A DNA stretch of 44,378 nt, from positions 1 through 44,378 of the forward strand of contig CAYWFX010000030.1 of the NCBI GenBank assembly GCA_964457945.1, given 5' to 3'. Both the position numbers and the translations under genes were made by a program. The notes under the pieces were generated by a model that was not told where the DNA came from, searched no databases, and was given only the letters and a program-made list of their open reading frames with translations. The first letter of the stretch is position 1. Every line of letters begins with the position of its first letter. Below are positions 1-7,877 of the stretch, piece after piece. This DNA comes from PHAA01 sp964457945. GTDB lineage: Bacteria; Bacillota; Syntrophomonadia; Syntrophomonadales; Syntrophomonadaceae.

Positions 1-1464
1 GCTATGGACAGTACTATCGTGGCCACATCCATGGGAACCATAGTCGGTGAGCTGGGAGGAATGGATAAATTCACCCTGGTAACTTCTGCCTATATGATAG
101 CCAGCCTGGCGGTTATGCCCATTTATGGTAAACTTGCGGATATGTACGGGAGGAAACGTTTCTATCTTGCTGGACTAATCCTTTTTATGACCGGCTCAAT
201 TCTATGCGGAAGCGCGCAAAACATGGTACAGTTATTCCTCTTCCGTGGCCTACAGGGACTGGGAGGCGGGGCCTTGATGCCCCTTGCTTATACTATTATT
301 TTCGATATTCTTCCCCCAGCTGAACGAGGGAAAGTAATGGGGTTGTTCGGAGCGGTATTCGGTTTGTCCAGCATCTTTGGACCTCTTCTGGGAGCCTATC
401 TTACTGATTACGTTGACTGGCGCTGGATTTTCTACATAAATGTCCCCCTGGGATTACTATCCCTGTTATTATTGACCTGGTATTACCATGAATCCGGAGA
501 ACACCTTAAGCAAGCATTAGACTGGGCGGGAGCCCTGTTTCTGGTGCTATCAGTAGTCATTTTTATGGTGATTCTACAATTGGGAGGGAGAAGCTATGCA
601 TGGAACTCCCTGCTGATTATTGGTCTGTTGGTTTCATTTATTCTGTTCCTGGCTCTTTTTATCTGGAATGAAATCCGTAATGCCAATCCTATTCTATCGC
701 TGGATTTGTTTAGCGAGCATTTGTTTGCCGCCAGTCAGGGAGTGGCCTTCTTCTATTGCGCCGTCTTTATCGCTACAGCAGTGTATATCCCTATTTATGT
801 CCAGGGGGTTTTCGGCGGAACCGCCACCAGCGCGGGCGGGATTCTGGCACCCATGATGCTGGCTTCGGTAGCAGGCAGTCAGATCGGAGGACGTACTGCA
901 GTTAAAACCTCCTATCGCAAACTCATGCTGATTTCCTGTTTCCTGTACTTTTGCGGCGTTCTACTCCTGGGTACCCTGACCATAACCACCCCCCATTGGC
1001 TCTTGACCTTATTTATGATTCTCACCGGCCTGGGTATGGGGATCTCTTTCCCGGTCCTAAGCATGGCTTCCAACCACGGCCTGGATTACCGGCACAGAGC
1101 GTCAGCCAATTCCACCCTGTCTTTCTTTGAAAGCATGGGTATGACTATTGGAATCAGTATTTTCGGTGCCGTCCAGAGTCATATGATGCTGCGTAATTTA
1201 CGCCAGACTCCCGGCCTCGGTATTATGAATAATATAGAGGATGTGCGCATTTTACTCCAGCCGGGAATCAGGACTCAACTCGCCCCTGATATCTTAAGAC
1301 ATATGACCGCTAGTCTCGCCGAGTCTATCACTAGTGTATTTTGTTATTCATTGGTCTTCATCGTTATTGCACTGTTTTTCATTATTATGATGGGAAATGC
1401 CAGGTTGAATATTACTGAAGTTTCAAATAGCTTACCAGGAGGCCCCGTGTACCCAGTCGAATGA
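1..1464 (+). CDS. MFS drug:H+ antiporter, DHA2 (14-TM, EmrB/QacA-like), 5' end missing
   Basis: Proton-driven multidrug efflux permease of the cytoplasmic membrane. The reading frame is already open at base 1, and the first visible residues (MDSTIVATSMGTI) match the TM1 motif of DHA2 proteins (LDxTIVNxALP), so about 10-20 N-terminal codons lie outside the window and the Met at base 4 is internal. Visible motifs are the MFS motif A loop GKLADMYGRKR (about residues 42-52) and a motif C-like GPLLGAYLTDYVDWRW in TM5, followed by IFYINVPLG. The roughly 487 visible residues hold enough hydrophobic segments for the 14-TM layout. Family is clear; the substrate cannot be told. The next gene in the same direction starts 423 bases later, so it is probably not co-transcribed. 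Confidence 0.9.
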   Translation, partial: AMDSTIVATSMGTIVGELGGMDKFTLVTSAYMIASLAVMPIYGKLADMYGRKRFYLAGLILFMTGSILCGSAQNMVQLFLFRGLQGLGGGALMPLAYTIIFDILPPAERGKVMGLFGAVFGLSSIFGPLLGAYLTDYVDWRWIFYINVPLGLLSLLLLTWYYHESGEHLKQALDWAGALFLVLSVVIFMVILQLGGRSYAWNSLLIIGLLVSFILFLALFIWNEIRNANPILSLDLFSEHLFAASQGVAFFYCAVFIATAVYIPIYVQGVFGGTATSAGGILAPMMLASVAGSQIGGRTAVKTSYRKLMLISCFLYFCGVLLLGTLTITTPHWLLTLFMILTGLGMGISFPVLSMASNHGLDYRHRASANSTLSFFESMGMTIGISIFGAVQSHMMLRNLRQTPGLGIMNNIEDVRILLQPGIRTQLAPDILRHMTASLAESITSVFCYSLVFIVIALFFIIMMGNARLNITEVSNSLPGGPVYPVE

Positions 1465-1887
1465 ATTCGAATCCAATCTCTACCTTATCTGCCTTGTGTT
1501 TTCCTTTTTTCTTCTGCTGCGTCCGGGCTACTAACCGGAACTATGTTTTTATCCTTGCAGCTTGAGTATACTGTTCTCTTCATTTATTGTCATCAACAAG
1601 TGTCCCAACTAGGCAATTGATTACAATCCTCTAACGCTTATGGCGATTGTGTTAGTCTCTAATTCGTCGTAGCATGAAGCCGTGGGAATTCTTTCCATGG
1701 CTTTAGTTATATTTCAGGCAATTCTACTTTTTAATAATGTGAGCATTAGGGTTGTATCAGCATTGCTCAACAGATCTACATATTGAGCAATCATTTTTCA
1801 TGAAAACAAAGAGCATGTCACAAAATGATATTTATTTACGTTATAAAAGTGAAAATCGATTCTAAATTTAATGAGAGGAGAGGTGAG
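1465..1887. other. Intergenic region with one hairpin
   Basis: No convincing gene. The only structure seen is the hairpin at 1677-1703. The sigma-factor frame can be extended upstream to 1825, but the ribosome site at 1876-1884 places the true start at 1888. No clear promoter was recognised. Confidence 0.5.
1677..1703 (+). terminator. Possible weak terminator hairpin
   Basis: AAGCCGTGG (1677-1685) pairs with CCATGGCTT (1695-1703), with one G-T pair and a 9-base loop. The tail (TAGTTATATTTC) is only moderately U-rich, and the site is about 210 bases past the MFS stop codon. Confidence 0.35.
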
Positions 1888-2418
1888 ATGAAAGAAAATA
1901 ATTTGGACAATGCTTTTACTACAGGTGGGGAATATGAACTACGCTGTGCTATAGAACTATATGGACAAGCACTGCTGAGATATTGTCATAATATACTTTG
2001 TGATTATTTTGACGCTCAAGATGTTGTGCAAATAACGTTTATTAAAGCTTATAACAATAGAAAAAGCTTCCAAAGCGGAACATCTCTATCCGCCTGGCTG
2101 TATCGTATTGCATATACCTCTTGTATTGATTCTCTGAGAAAGAAAAAAATATTATTTTTTATACCAAAAATACAAACAAGTAGCGATTCCAGTTTTATAA
2201 ACCATGACTTAAAAGCAGCCCTTTTGAAGTTGTCTCCAGAAGACCGGGCCCTGGTATTTAGCCGAGTTATTGATGAAAAGAGTTATGCAGATTTAGAAGC
2301 TATTTATCATGTTTCTGCGGCTACATTACGCAAACGTTATGAACGTGCCAAAACAAAGCTGTCGAAGTTATTGATAGAAACTAACTCCTATTATTCACGA
2401 TTGGAGGAAACAAAATGA
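1888..2418 (+). CDS. ECF-type RNA polymerase sigma factor (176 aa)
   Basis: Extracytoplasmic-function sigma factor that should direct RNA polymerase to an envelope-stress regulon and be held by the anti-sigma factor encoded next. Region 2 is seen in YFDAQDVVQITFIKAYNNR and SAWLYRIAYTSCIDSLRKKK; region 4 is the C-terminal helix-turn-helix around SYADLEAIYHVSAATLRKRY. The start was chosen at ATG 1888 because GAGAGGAGAGGTGAG lies directly in front; the frame upstream to 1825 has no ribosome site. The stop overlaps the next gene's start (ATGA, 2415-2418), which indicates translational coupling. It is clearly different from the two near-identical sigma factors at 5739 and 18654. Confidence 0.88.
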   Translation: MKENNLDNAFTTGGEYELRCAIELYGQALLRYCHNILCDYFDAQDVVQITFIKAYNNRKSFQSGTSLSAWLYRIAYTSCIDSLRKKKILFFIPKIQTSSDSSFINHDLKAALLKLSPEDRALVFSRVIDEKSYADLEAIYHVSAATLRKRYERAKTKLSKLLIETNSYYSRLEETK

Positions 2419-3758
2419 ATTATGACTCCGATGAAATAATCATAAAAAATTCCCTTAACAGTATTCAGACCCCTGAATACGATATTATGCTAGCAGTGGA
2501 AAATAAAATCACGAAACCAAAACCTACTATAGTTTTTAAAAAAGCGGTCGCCATTTCCTTGGTAGTTTGTTTATGTCTTATGCTCTCGGTTGGTGTAATG
2601 GCTGCGACTATTCCAGGTTTTAACAACCTTTTGTCAATTGTTAGCCTCGATATAGCGTTATTGCTTCAACCGGTGGGAACTATAAGTGAAGATAATGGAA
2701 TTAAAATGGAAGTGGTAGCCGCTATGAATGATGATGAAATGGCAGTTATTTATCTGACCATGCAGGATTTAACCGGAAATAGAATTGATGAAACACTAGA
2801 TATTTATAACTACTCACTAACTGGAGCCAATACGTTTAATTGCCAAGTTGTAAATTATGAAGCCATAACAAAAACCGCAACTTTACGTATGCAAGCTAAC
2901 GGTGGTGAAAAACTGAATGGGAAAAAAGTCAGCTTTCGTATTTCTTCATTCCTCAGTGCTAAGCAAATATTTAATGCCGTCGAGACACCCATTAATCTTT
3001 CAAACATAGCAACTACTAACGCTTCACAAACGGTCCCGCTTGATATGAATAATATTTCAGGCGGAGGGGGTGACTTATTTGACGAGCTTAGAGCAGAAGG
3101 TAAAATAAATGTTTTAAAGACAGATCAAATGAAGCTTGCTCTGCCCCAAATAGACTTTATGCATATTTCAAATATTGGTTATATCGACGGTCACCTTCAC
3201 ATTCAAACCAAATGGGTGAGTGATGGTATTGATGACAATGGGTATTTTTATTTTGCTGATACCTGGGGAAATAAGCTTAGTATTTATCCAACCAATATAT
3301 ATTTTGGGACAGATGAATCAGGCAATACTATATATGGTCGTAATTATGTTGAATATATCTTTGATGTAGATAAATTAAAACTCAATGAGGCAAAACTCAT
3401 GGGATATTTAGTAACACATGGCAATTACACAACCGGAAACTGGAAAACTACATTTAAAATTCAGTCTGTCGGAGCAGAACGACAAACTGATTGCAATATC
3501 AAATTTGACACATGGCATACAAATAAAATTTCTGTGTCACCCATGGGAATAACTCTAGTTGGTAGTGGTAAAGGTAATGATTCACCAAAAGTAACTGTTA
3601 GTGCCAATATGACCGATGGTACTGTTCAAACATTGGATTCCGTGATGAGTTTTAGTGACAACGGAGAAGTCAAACTTAAATTTACATCTTCTTTACCGTT
3701 GGATGTTGCAAATGTTAAATCAGTAACCGTTGATGGAACTACTATAGATTTTAATTGA
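2415..3758 (+). CDS. Membrane-anchored anti-sigma factor, DUF4179 type (447 aa)
   Basis: Partner of the preceding ECF sigma factor, translationally coupled through a 4-base overlap and with GGAGG at 2402. A short cytoplasmic N-terminus (about 1-43) would bind sigma; one membrane segment follows (about 44-64, AVAISLVVCLCLMLSVGVMA). The remaining 380 residues form an extracytoplasmic, Asn/Thr/Gly-rich beta-type domain that starts with the DUF4179-like stretch (DNGIKMEVVAAMNDDEMAVI). No zinc-binding HxxxCxxC motif is seen, as expected for this class. The second DUF4179 protein in the window (28919) is 120 residues shorter and only distantly similar, so this is not a recent duplicate. The ligand or stress sensed is unknown. 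Confidence 0.8.
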   Translation: MNYDSDEIIIKNSLNSIQTPEYDIMLAVENKITKPKPTIVFKKAVAISLVVCLCLMLSVGVMAATIPGFNNLLSIVSLDIALLLQPVGTISEDNGIKMEVVAAMNDDEMAVIYLTMQDLTGNRIDETLDIYNYSLTGANTFNCQVVNYEAITKTATLRMQANGGEKLNGKKVSFRISSFLSAKQIFNAVETPINLSNIATTNASQTVPLDMNNISGGGGDLFDELRAEGKINVLKTDQMKLALPQIDFMHISNIGYIDGHLHIQTKWVSDGIDDNGYFYFADTWGNKLSIYPTNIYFGTDESGNTIYGRNYVEYIFDVDKLKLNEAKLMGYLVTHGNYTTGNWKTTFKIQSVGAERQTDCNIKFDTWHTNKISVSPMGITLVGSGKGNDSPKVTVSANMTDGTVQTLDSVMSFSDNGEVKLKFTSSLPLDVANVKSVTVDGTTIDFN

Positions 3759-3791
3759 TTTGGTGAGAATTTATAAATCAAAAAGAATCCC

Positions 3792-3814
3792 ACGACCCCC
3801 TTGCAGGGGGTCGT
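3792..3814 (+). terminator. Terminator hairpin after the sigma/anti-sigma operon
   Basis: Perfect 9-bp stem ACGACCCCC (3792-3800) / GGGGGTCGT (3806-3814) with loop TTGCA, 34 bases past the stop codon. The downstream T run is short (AACTTT), so termination may be partial. Confidence 0.65.
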
Positions 3815-3877
3815 AACTTTACGCAAAACAAAAGTATATAATAAAGCATTTCTTGCATTTTTCTATGGTCATTATTG

Positions 3878-3926
3878 CTAATCAGCCTATTTCCCATGGC
3901 TTTCCATAATACTCCAATACATAGTT
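3878..3926. repeat. Dispersed 36-49 bp repeat, copy 1
   Basis: The 36 bases at 3891-3926 recur at 28143-28178 with a single mismatch; weaker similarity extends about 12 bases further left. On the minus strand both copies encode NYVL(E/stop)YYGKPWE(I/V)G, so this is probably the tail of a decayed, once repeated gene. Both copies sit next to a DUF4179 sigma/anti-sigma pair. Confidence 0.7.
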
Positions 3927-4004
3927 GCCCTGCTTAATTTCAATTTCAGGAGTTTTTAAAAGAAATTCAGTATAATCCTCCAGGCAGTTTAGTGGGCGAT
4001 TCAT
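3882..4004 (-). pseudogene. 40-codon remnant ending in YYGKPWEIG
   Basis: Minus-strand open stretch of 40 codons, from ATG 4004 to TGA 3882, containing NYVLEYYGKPWEIG at its C-terminus. The composition is protein-like, but there is no ribosome site before the ATG, and a second copy of the tail at 28143-28178 carries an in-frame stop. I read it as the 3' remnant of a lost gene rather than a functional small protein. No family recognised. Confidence 0.35.
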
Positions 4005-4093
4005 TTTTGTTATGTGCCGTATAATAAGTTTTATTCACTCTGTTAAATGGTGTAAAATATAATCATTAATGACAATCATTGGAGGTCTTCAAT

Positions 4094-4444
4094 TTGAGTA
4101 AATTTCAAAAATGGTCCGTTGTATTTTGCTTTTTAAGTGTTTTATCATTTATGTTGGGGCAAGCAACCAGAACATCCCTTGCCTATGCACCATTAGTTGC
4201 GTTCCTGGCAGGTTATATACTTACTATCCTGGCTGCTATTAATGCATATAAAGCATTGGAGTTCTCCGCGAGTAAGTATCAAAAATGGACCGTTGCATTT
4301 TGTTTTTTAAGTGTTTTATCATTTATGTTGGGGCAGGCAACCAGAGCATTCCTTGCCGACGCACCATTTGTTGCGTTCCTGGCAGGTTATATATTTACCA
4401 TATTGGCTGCTATTAATGCATTTAAAGCCTATGGGAACAAGTAA
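4094..4444 (+). CDS. Small membrane protein made of two near-identical 58-residue units (116 aa)
   Basis: Unrecognised family. The protein is two tandem copies of a two-helix membrane unit: (S/N)K(F/Y)QKW, then a helix ending in LSFMLGQATR, a short AYAP/ADAP loop, then a second helix AFLAGYI.TILAAINA.KA. That gives about four membrane segments. The start is taken as TTG 4094 because GGAGGT at 4081-4086 stands 7 bases in front; the frame can be read from TTG 4079, but this would put the ribosome site inside the gene. A one-unit relative, also with a TTG start and the same opening residues, lies at 8191. Function unknown. Confidence 0.75.
   Translation: MSKFQKWSVVFCFLSVLSFMLGQATRTSLAYAPLVAFLAGYILTILAAINAYKALEFSASKYQKWTVAFCFLSVLSFMLGQATRAFLADAPFVAFLAGYIFTILAAINAFKAYGNK
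4097..4440 (+). repeat. In-frame tandem duplication, period 174 bp
   Basis: Unit 1 starts at AGT 4097 and unit 2 at AGT 4271, a period of exactly 58 codons. The two units are about 90% identical in DNA, with long identical runs, so the duplication is recent. Confidence 0.85.
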
Positions 4445-4483
4445 TTCAAAAATATTAATATATTTAAATAGGGAGCTATAATA

Positions 4484-4678
4484 ATGGGATTAAGTGCTAA
4501 CTTCAAAAGATTTTTAGTTATGATCCTAAGCGGTATTTTCGCAGCTGCGCTCTATGAGATTGGGCATTATATTGTTACTGGTCAAACGGATATTATACAT
4601 ACTTTAAGATTTAGTATGAATTTTATTGTAGGAGGGTCTATTGGTCTTTGGATTGCCATAAAGATGATGAAATATTAG
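4484..4678 (+). CDS. Small two-helix membrane protein (64 aa)
   Basis: No family recognised. Two hydrophobic segments are visible: about 9-27 (FLVMILSGIFAAALYEIGHY) and 42-60 (MNFIVGGSIGLWIAIKMM). GGGAG stands about 9 bases before ATG 4484. It follows the duplicated small membrane protein by 39 bases in the same direction and may share its transcript. The composition and ribosome site support a real gene; function unknown. Confidence 0.6.
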   Translation: MGLSANFKRFLVMILSGIFAAALYEIGHYIVTGQTDIIHTLRFSMNFIVGGSIGLWIAIKMMKY

Positions 4679-4781
4679 CTTAGGGATCTTGATTTTGTGG
4701 ATGGGCAAAAATGAACCTACAAAAGAAGATTGATAATGGCGGCTCCCACCATCTGCCACGTTGAATAACAATACATTGGCT

Positions 4782-4824
4782 AATACAAAAGAGCCGGTCA
4801 TAAACATACCAGCTCTTTTGTATT
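4782..4824 (-). terminator. Terminator of the first DUF4367 module
   Basis: Perfect 13-bp stem AATACAAAAGAGC (4782-4794) / GCTCTTTTGTATT (4812-4824), just past the minus-strand stop at 4829. The A/U-rich stem ends could let it act in both directions. It is conserved at 17694-17736. Confidence 0.7.
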
Positions 4825-4828
4825 TTGG

Positions 4829-5734
4829 TTATTTTACGGACTCAGCGATTTTCATAATTTCGTCTTTGCTAAATCCTTTGGCGAAAAGGGTATAATTTAC
4901 ATCGCCTATATTCCATACCAGGCTTGAATCATCCCAGGCTCCCTTGTTGCCATTAATCGTGACCGGCTCAACAACCTCCCCATTTGTTACATACTTGGTA
5001 TGTTCATTCATAATTCTCTGCATCAGGATAATGCCTTTTCCGGGGCCCTGAAAGTTCAGAGTAATATATTCTTTGGAGCCTTCATAGCACTCAGCATTTT
5101 TAAAGGAATAGCCTTTAGGTAAATATGTCGGGGCCAGGAGTTTATAAGAAACCCCTTGCTGAGCATCAGCCAGGCTGGAATAGTTGACCGTATCTACCGT
5201 TGGTTCATCCCGAGTACCTATTGTGATAACGCTGCCATCATCTTCCACGATCTCAACATACCCGTTTTTATCTAATTGCGCCTGCTGCTCAGGGGTTAGG
5301 GGCTTTACGGTTGATGGGTCAGGAGCTGGCATGTCACTAACTATAGTGACATATGATCCAAGTTTCAGTATATTGCCGATGCTCTTGGCCGTAGCTGTCA
5401 ATGCATTGGGAAATATCAGTGAAAAGCTCAGCACGGCCACCAGGACGAATGATCCCGCCATTACTGCAGGACGGTGTTTTCCAAAGAAATTCTTCATAAT
5501 AGCCTCCTTATTATTTCTAGTTTTATTCTTCGCAAGGCAGCGGTTCATTAATTGCCTCCGTAGTATTTGTTGCTTTCCGTTTTCGGGGAAAAGATCTGTT
5601 TCAGCTAAGACAGCAGCTAAATTCAATAGATCATCATATTCGGATTGAACTTGTTTGCTGTTAGCTTGCGGCTTACCGGCCAGAATACTATCTACATCCT
5701 CATTGAAATGCTTCACAAGATCAAATTGGTCCAT
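4829..5734 (-). CDS. Membrane anti-sigma factor with C-terminal DUF4367 (301 aa), copy 1
   Basis: Regulator of the sigma factor encoded directly upstream (stop 5739). The N-terminal cytoplasmic part (about 1-88) holds FDLVKHFNEDVDSILAG and a basic stretch. One membrane helix follows (about 90-110, AVMAGSFVLVAVLSFSLIFP), then an extracytoplasmic domain with a Pro-rich linker and a DUF4367-like end (APTYLPKGYSFKNAECY, YITLNFQG, GIILMQRI). The start is ATG 5734, preceded by GGGGAG at 7 bases and matching the paralogue at 18649; a frame from 5749 would overlap the sigma gene. The central extracytoplasmic half is DNA-identical to the paralogue over 317 bases, whereas the N- and C-terminal parts differ, which suggests gene conversion. 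Confidence 0.85.
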   Translation of the reverse strand: MDQFDLVKHFNEDVDSILAGKPQANSKQVQSEYDDLLNLAAVLAETDLFPENGKQQILRRQLMNRCLAKNKTRNNKEAIMKNFFGKHRPAVMAGSFVLVAVLSFSLIFPNALTATAKSIGNILKLGSYVTIVSDMPAPDPSTVKPLTPEQQAQLDKNGYVEIVEDDGSVITIGTRDEPTVDTVNYSSLADAQQGVSYKLLAPTYLPKGYSFKNAECYEGSKEYITLNFQGPGKGIILMQRIMNEHTKYVTNGEVVEPVTINGNKGAWDDSSLVWNIGDVNYTLFAKGFSKDEIMKIAESVK

Positions 5735-5738
5735 TGAA

Positions 5739-6302
5739 TCACTCCCCATCTTTAAGTATCTCCCGCAATTGATGCAGGGATCTGTAAAGTATCACACCCG
5801 TATTGCTTTCCGACAGTCCCATTAATTCCGCAATCTCTCGGTTTTTTAAGCCACCGGCAAATTTCATAGCTATGATGTTGCGTTCCCGTTCATCTAGAGA
5901 AGTAAGGGCTGCCAGCAGCCTCTTTTGATCCTCACTGTGAACTGCCACTGCTTCAGGATTGGGCCGCTCGGAAGGCAAATTCCGGATGCTTTCTAAAGGA
6001 GACCATTTCCAACGTTTGCGGCGCCGGTAATAAGCATTCACCGTGTTTTGAGCGATGGTAAAAAGCCAAACTTCAAAGGGTGCCCGCTCCGGATGATAAG
6101 TCTCGATTTTCTGCATAATCTGTTCAAAAACCTGACTGCTAAGATCTTCAGCTTCCTCGATACTATTGAGGCGATATCGCATGTACTTATAGATGCGATT
6201 GTAGTAGCGGTCAAAAATATCAGCAAAAATATCTGCATAAGAATGCGCCTCAACCTGGAGACATAATTCTTTAGACAACGACATTGTTAAAGCTTTTTCC
6301 AT
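5739..6302 (-). CDS. ECF-type sigma factor (187 aa), copy 1
   Basis: Region 2 is visible in FDRYYNRIYKYMRYRLNSIE with EEAEDLSSQVFEQIM and FEVWLFTIAQNTVNAYYRRR. Region 4 covers LDERERNIIAMKFAGGLKNR and the recognition helix MGLSESNTGVILYRSLHQLR. The start is ATG 6302 with GGAGAGGGG in front; an extension to 6362 has no support, and the paralogue at 19217 starts at the same residue (MEK(A/V)LTMSL). Four bases separate it from the anti-sigma gene. A 125-base leader with a promoter-like repeat lies upstream (6427-6470), shared with the paralogue and with the methyltransferase at 7695. Substitutions relative to the paralogue are scattered and mostly conservative, so both are probably functional. 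Confidence 0.88.
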   Translation of the reverse strand: MEKALTMSLSKELCLQVEAHSYADIFADIFDRYYNRIYKYMRYRLNSIEEAEDLSSQVFEQIMQKIETYHPERAPFEVWLFTIAQNTVNAYYRRRKRWKWSPLESIRNLPSERPNPEAVAVHSEDQKRLLAALTSLDERERNIIAMKFAGGLKNREIAELMGLSESNTGVILYRSLHQLREILKDGE

Positions 6303-6426
6303 TACATTTCCCCTCTCCAAGAATTCTATCTGATTATTGAGAAAACCTAAAACTGTTGGCATGTATAACTAATACGTATATATAGAAATTATACTTCTTA
6401 TTAAGATAAACAACTCTTTCAAGCAT

Positions 6427-6470
6427 ACCTGGCCAGGTGCTTCTATAAGTAAGTATGATCAAACCCACAA
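6427..6470 (-). promoter_or_regulatory. Shared leader/promoter element, copy A
   Basis: On the minus strand TTGTGG, 17 bases, then TATAGA, followed by GAAGC and the perfect 12-base palindrome ACCTGGCCAGGT (6427-6438). The conserved block starts exactly at the -35-like hexamer and recurs at 7718-7779 and 19343-19407. It lies about 125 bases upstream of the sigma gene. Promoter function is inferred from conservation and placement. Confidence 0.5.
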
Positions 6471-6690
6471 GGTAAAGTATCTGACAAAGGATAAGTATAT
6501 AATCAGGGTACCCTGCGCATCTATGGGAACTATGTTGTTTGGATGGAATGAAAGAAGAGGAACGTCCACAAACGACGTTTATATCAACGGAAAGGCTCCT
6601 AATTCAGATATTTTTCTTTACCATCTGAAAAGTGAAAAAGAGGTGCGTTTAACAGGCGAAGGTCCACAGATACAACCCCGTATATCTTAG
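6471..6690 (+). pseudogene. Fragment of a TolB/PD40-like beta-propeller protein
   Basis: Open frame beginning exactly where leader repeat A ends and running to TAG 6688. It reads YLTKDKYIIRV, then LFGWNERRGTSTNDVYING and SDIFLYHLKSEKEVRLTGEG, QIQPRIS. This matches the blade pattern of TolB/WD40-like propellers (vvWxDxRng..DIYlydl.tg.e.rlT..g.q..P.i). There is no start codon with a ribosome site and only about one and a half blades remain, so it is a remnant, truncated at the repeat boundary. Confidence 0.6.
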
Positions 6691-6707
6691 TAATGGGTAG
6701 CATTTTC

Positions 6708-6885
6708 TTATTCAAAACAGGTCAGCCTGACGAGCTGCCGTTTGGGGGATAGGGGGCTGATTTTTTTCACAACCGTTACGGCAATTGTCTTTGTGGTCGG
6801 CACGCTGTCGTTAAATGTAACCGTTATGTTTGCCGTCCCTGCTGCAATGGCGTCTGCCTGCGTGACCGTTTGTGTAATAGAACTT
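6708..6885 (-). pseudogene. Fragment of a surface (Ig-like/S-layer type) protein
   Basis: Minus-strand frame reading ITQTVTQADAIAAGTANITV, TFNDSVPTTKTIAVTVVKK and ending in TCFE. The Thr/Ala/Val-rich alternating pattern is typical of bacterial Ig-like repeats in exported S-layer-associated proteins. A stop precedes it in frame and no start is present, so it is a remnant. It lies just past the methyltransferase stop. Confidence 0.45.
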
Positions 6886-6894
6886 CAATGAGCT

Positions 6895-7695
6895 TTAACC
6901 AGGGTGTGATATATCGGCAATCTTTCTGGCTTTAATGAATACGCTAGGGCTAAGCTTCCATCGTCCCAGTGGTTTCTGTAACCGTCTTTCCAACCCTCCC
7001 AGAAACTTATAAGGCAAAAGCTTTTTAATAAAATCATTTCTAAATAATGATACTGATAATTCCTCTTCTACCTCGAACCCATTCCGTTCCAGAACATCCT
7101 TAATATAATCAGGGTGAAAATTATAATACACCGTGTCCCCTCGCCGGCTTGGATAATAAGCAAACAGTTGTACATTAGCTATTCCCAGTATGCTGCGAAT
7201 TATCTCCAAAAGGTTCCTCTTGTTGGCGTATTCGAGAATAAAAGTCCCACCCTGGTGTAAGATAGAATTGACCTGAAAAAAATAATCCGGAACACACTCC
7301 ACATGGTGAAGCACTCGGACGCTAAGCGCACAATCATATTTCTGATGGATAGCACTTAGTTTATATAAGTCCCCCCTTAAGACACTGACATGACTTAGCT
7401 GTAGTTCCTTTATGCGTAACTCGGCTTGTTTGAGCAGATCGGGTGCATAATCCAGCAATAAAATCTGGTCAAATTTGTCCGCATACTCGTCCACCAGACG
7501 ATCGTACCCAGCCCCGATTTCAATGCATTTACCTCTTTTTTCGGTAATCAACCGTCTTAAAGCCAAACGCTCAACATAGTCCTCATAATTACGGTTTTGC
7601 TTTCCCCAAAAATCTCGTTTATAATCTGTATCGCTATAATCACATATTCGATATTCTTGGGTATAGTTTAGAAAAGATGCCTGTTCCATATACAT
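6895..7695 (-). CDS. SAM-dependent class I methyltransferase (266 aa)
   Basis: Rossmann-fold methyltransferase. Motif I is CIEIGAGYDRL (about 58-68), the acidic residue of motif post-I is in LLLDYAPDLL (D82), then GDLYKL and a motif IV-like region CALSVRVLHHVECVPDYF, with ILHQGGTFILEYANK further on. Substrate unknown. The start is ATG 7695, or ATG 7689; AAGGAG stands 4 and 10 bases before them respectively. Leader element B lies about 25 bases upstream, linking its expression to that of the two sigma modules on either side. Confidence 0.82.
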   Translation of the reverse strand: MYMEQASFLNYTQEYRICDYSDTDYKRDFWGKQNRNYEDYVERLALRRLITEKRGKCIEIGAGYDRLVDEYADKFDQILLLDYAPDLLKQAELRIKELQLSHVSVLRGDLYKLSAIHQKYDCALSVRVLHHVECVPDYFFQVNSILHQGGTFILEYANKRNLLEIIRSILGIANVQLFAYYPSRRGDTVYYNFHPDYIKDVLERNGFEVEEELSVSLFRNDFIKKLLPYKFLGGLERRLQKPLGRWKLSPSVFIKARKIADISHPG

Positions 7696-7717
7696 GTCAC
7701 TCCTTCAGTCCATTCGC

Positions 7718-7779
7718 TGGACAGGTGCTTCTATAAGTAAGTATGATCAAACCCACAAACCATTACAGAGAAGTAGAAT
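7718..7779 (-). promoter_or_regulatory. Shared leader/promoter element, copy B
   Basis: Same block as at 6427 and 19343: TTGTGG, 17 bases, TATAGA, GAAGC. Here the downstream palindrome is degenerate (ACCTGTCCAG). It shares a further run of about 20 bases on its upstream side with copy C only (ending in the GTAGAA of 7772-7777). It is directly upstream of the methyltransferase gene. Confidence 0.5.
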
Positions 7780-7877
7780 TGAACCTGCGAATTAATGAGA
7801 ATATTTACCACTTTGTAAAAGAATAGTGGTACATTTATTACATACCAAAGGGTTAGCTATAGCAAGGAGCGGATGGT

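Larger units (their letters stand above)
4764..6470. repeat. Long direct repeat, copy 1 (ECF sigma/anti-sigma module)
   Basis: About 1.7 kb that recurs at 17676-19386 in the same orientation: terminator, anti-sigma gene, sigma gene and leader. Divergence is visible by eye over most of it, but 5046-5362 is identical to 17961-18277 over 317 bases. The pair flanks about 11.2 kb and could support deletion or amplification of it by homologous recombination. Confidence 0.9.

Noticed and set aside
5184..5648. Long open frame opposite the anti-sigma gene, present again at 18099-18548
   Set aside because: Shadow of a conserved gene; its conservation in both copies is explained by the sense-strand protein and the gene-conversion tract.
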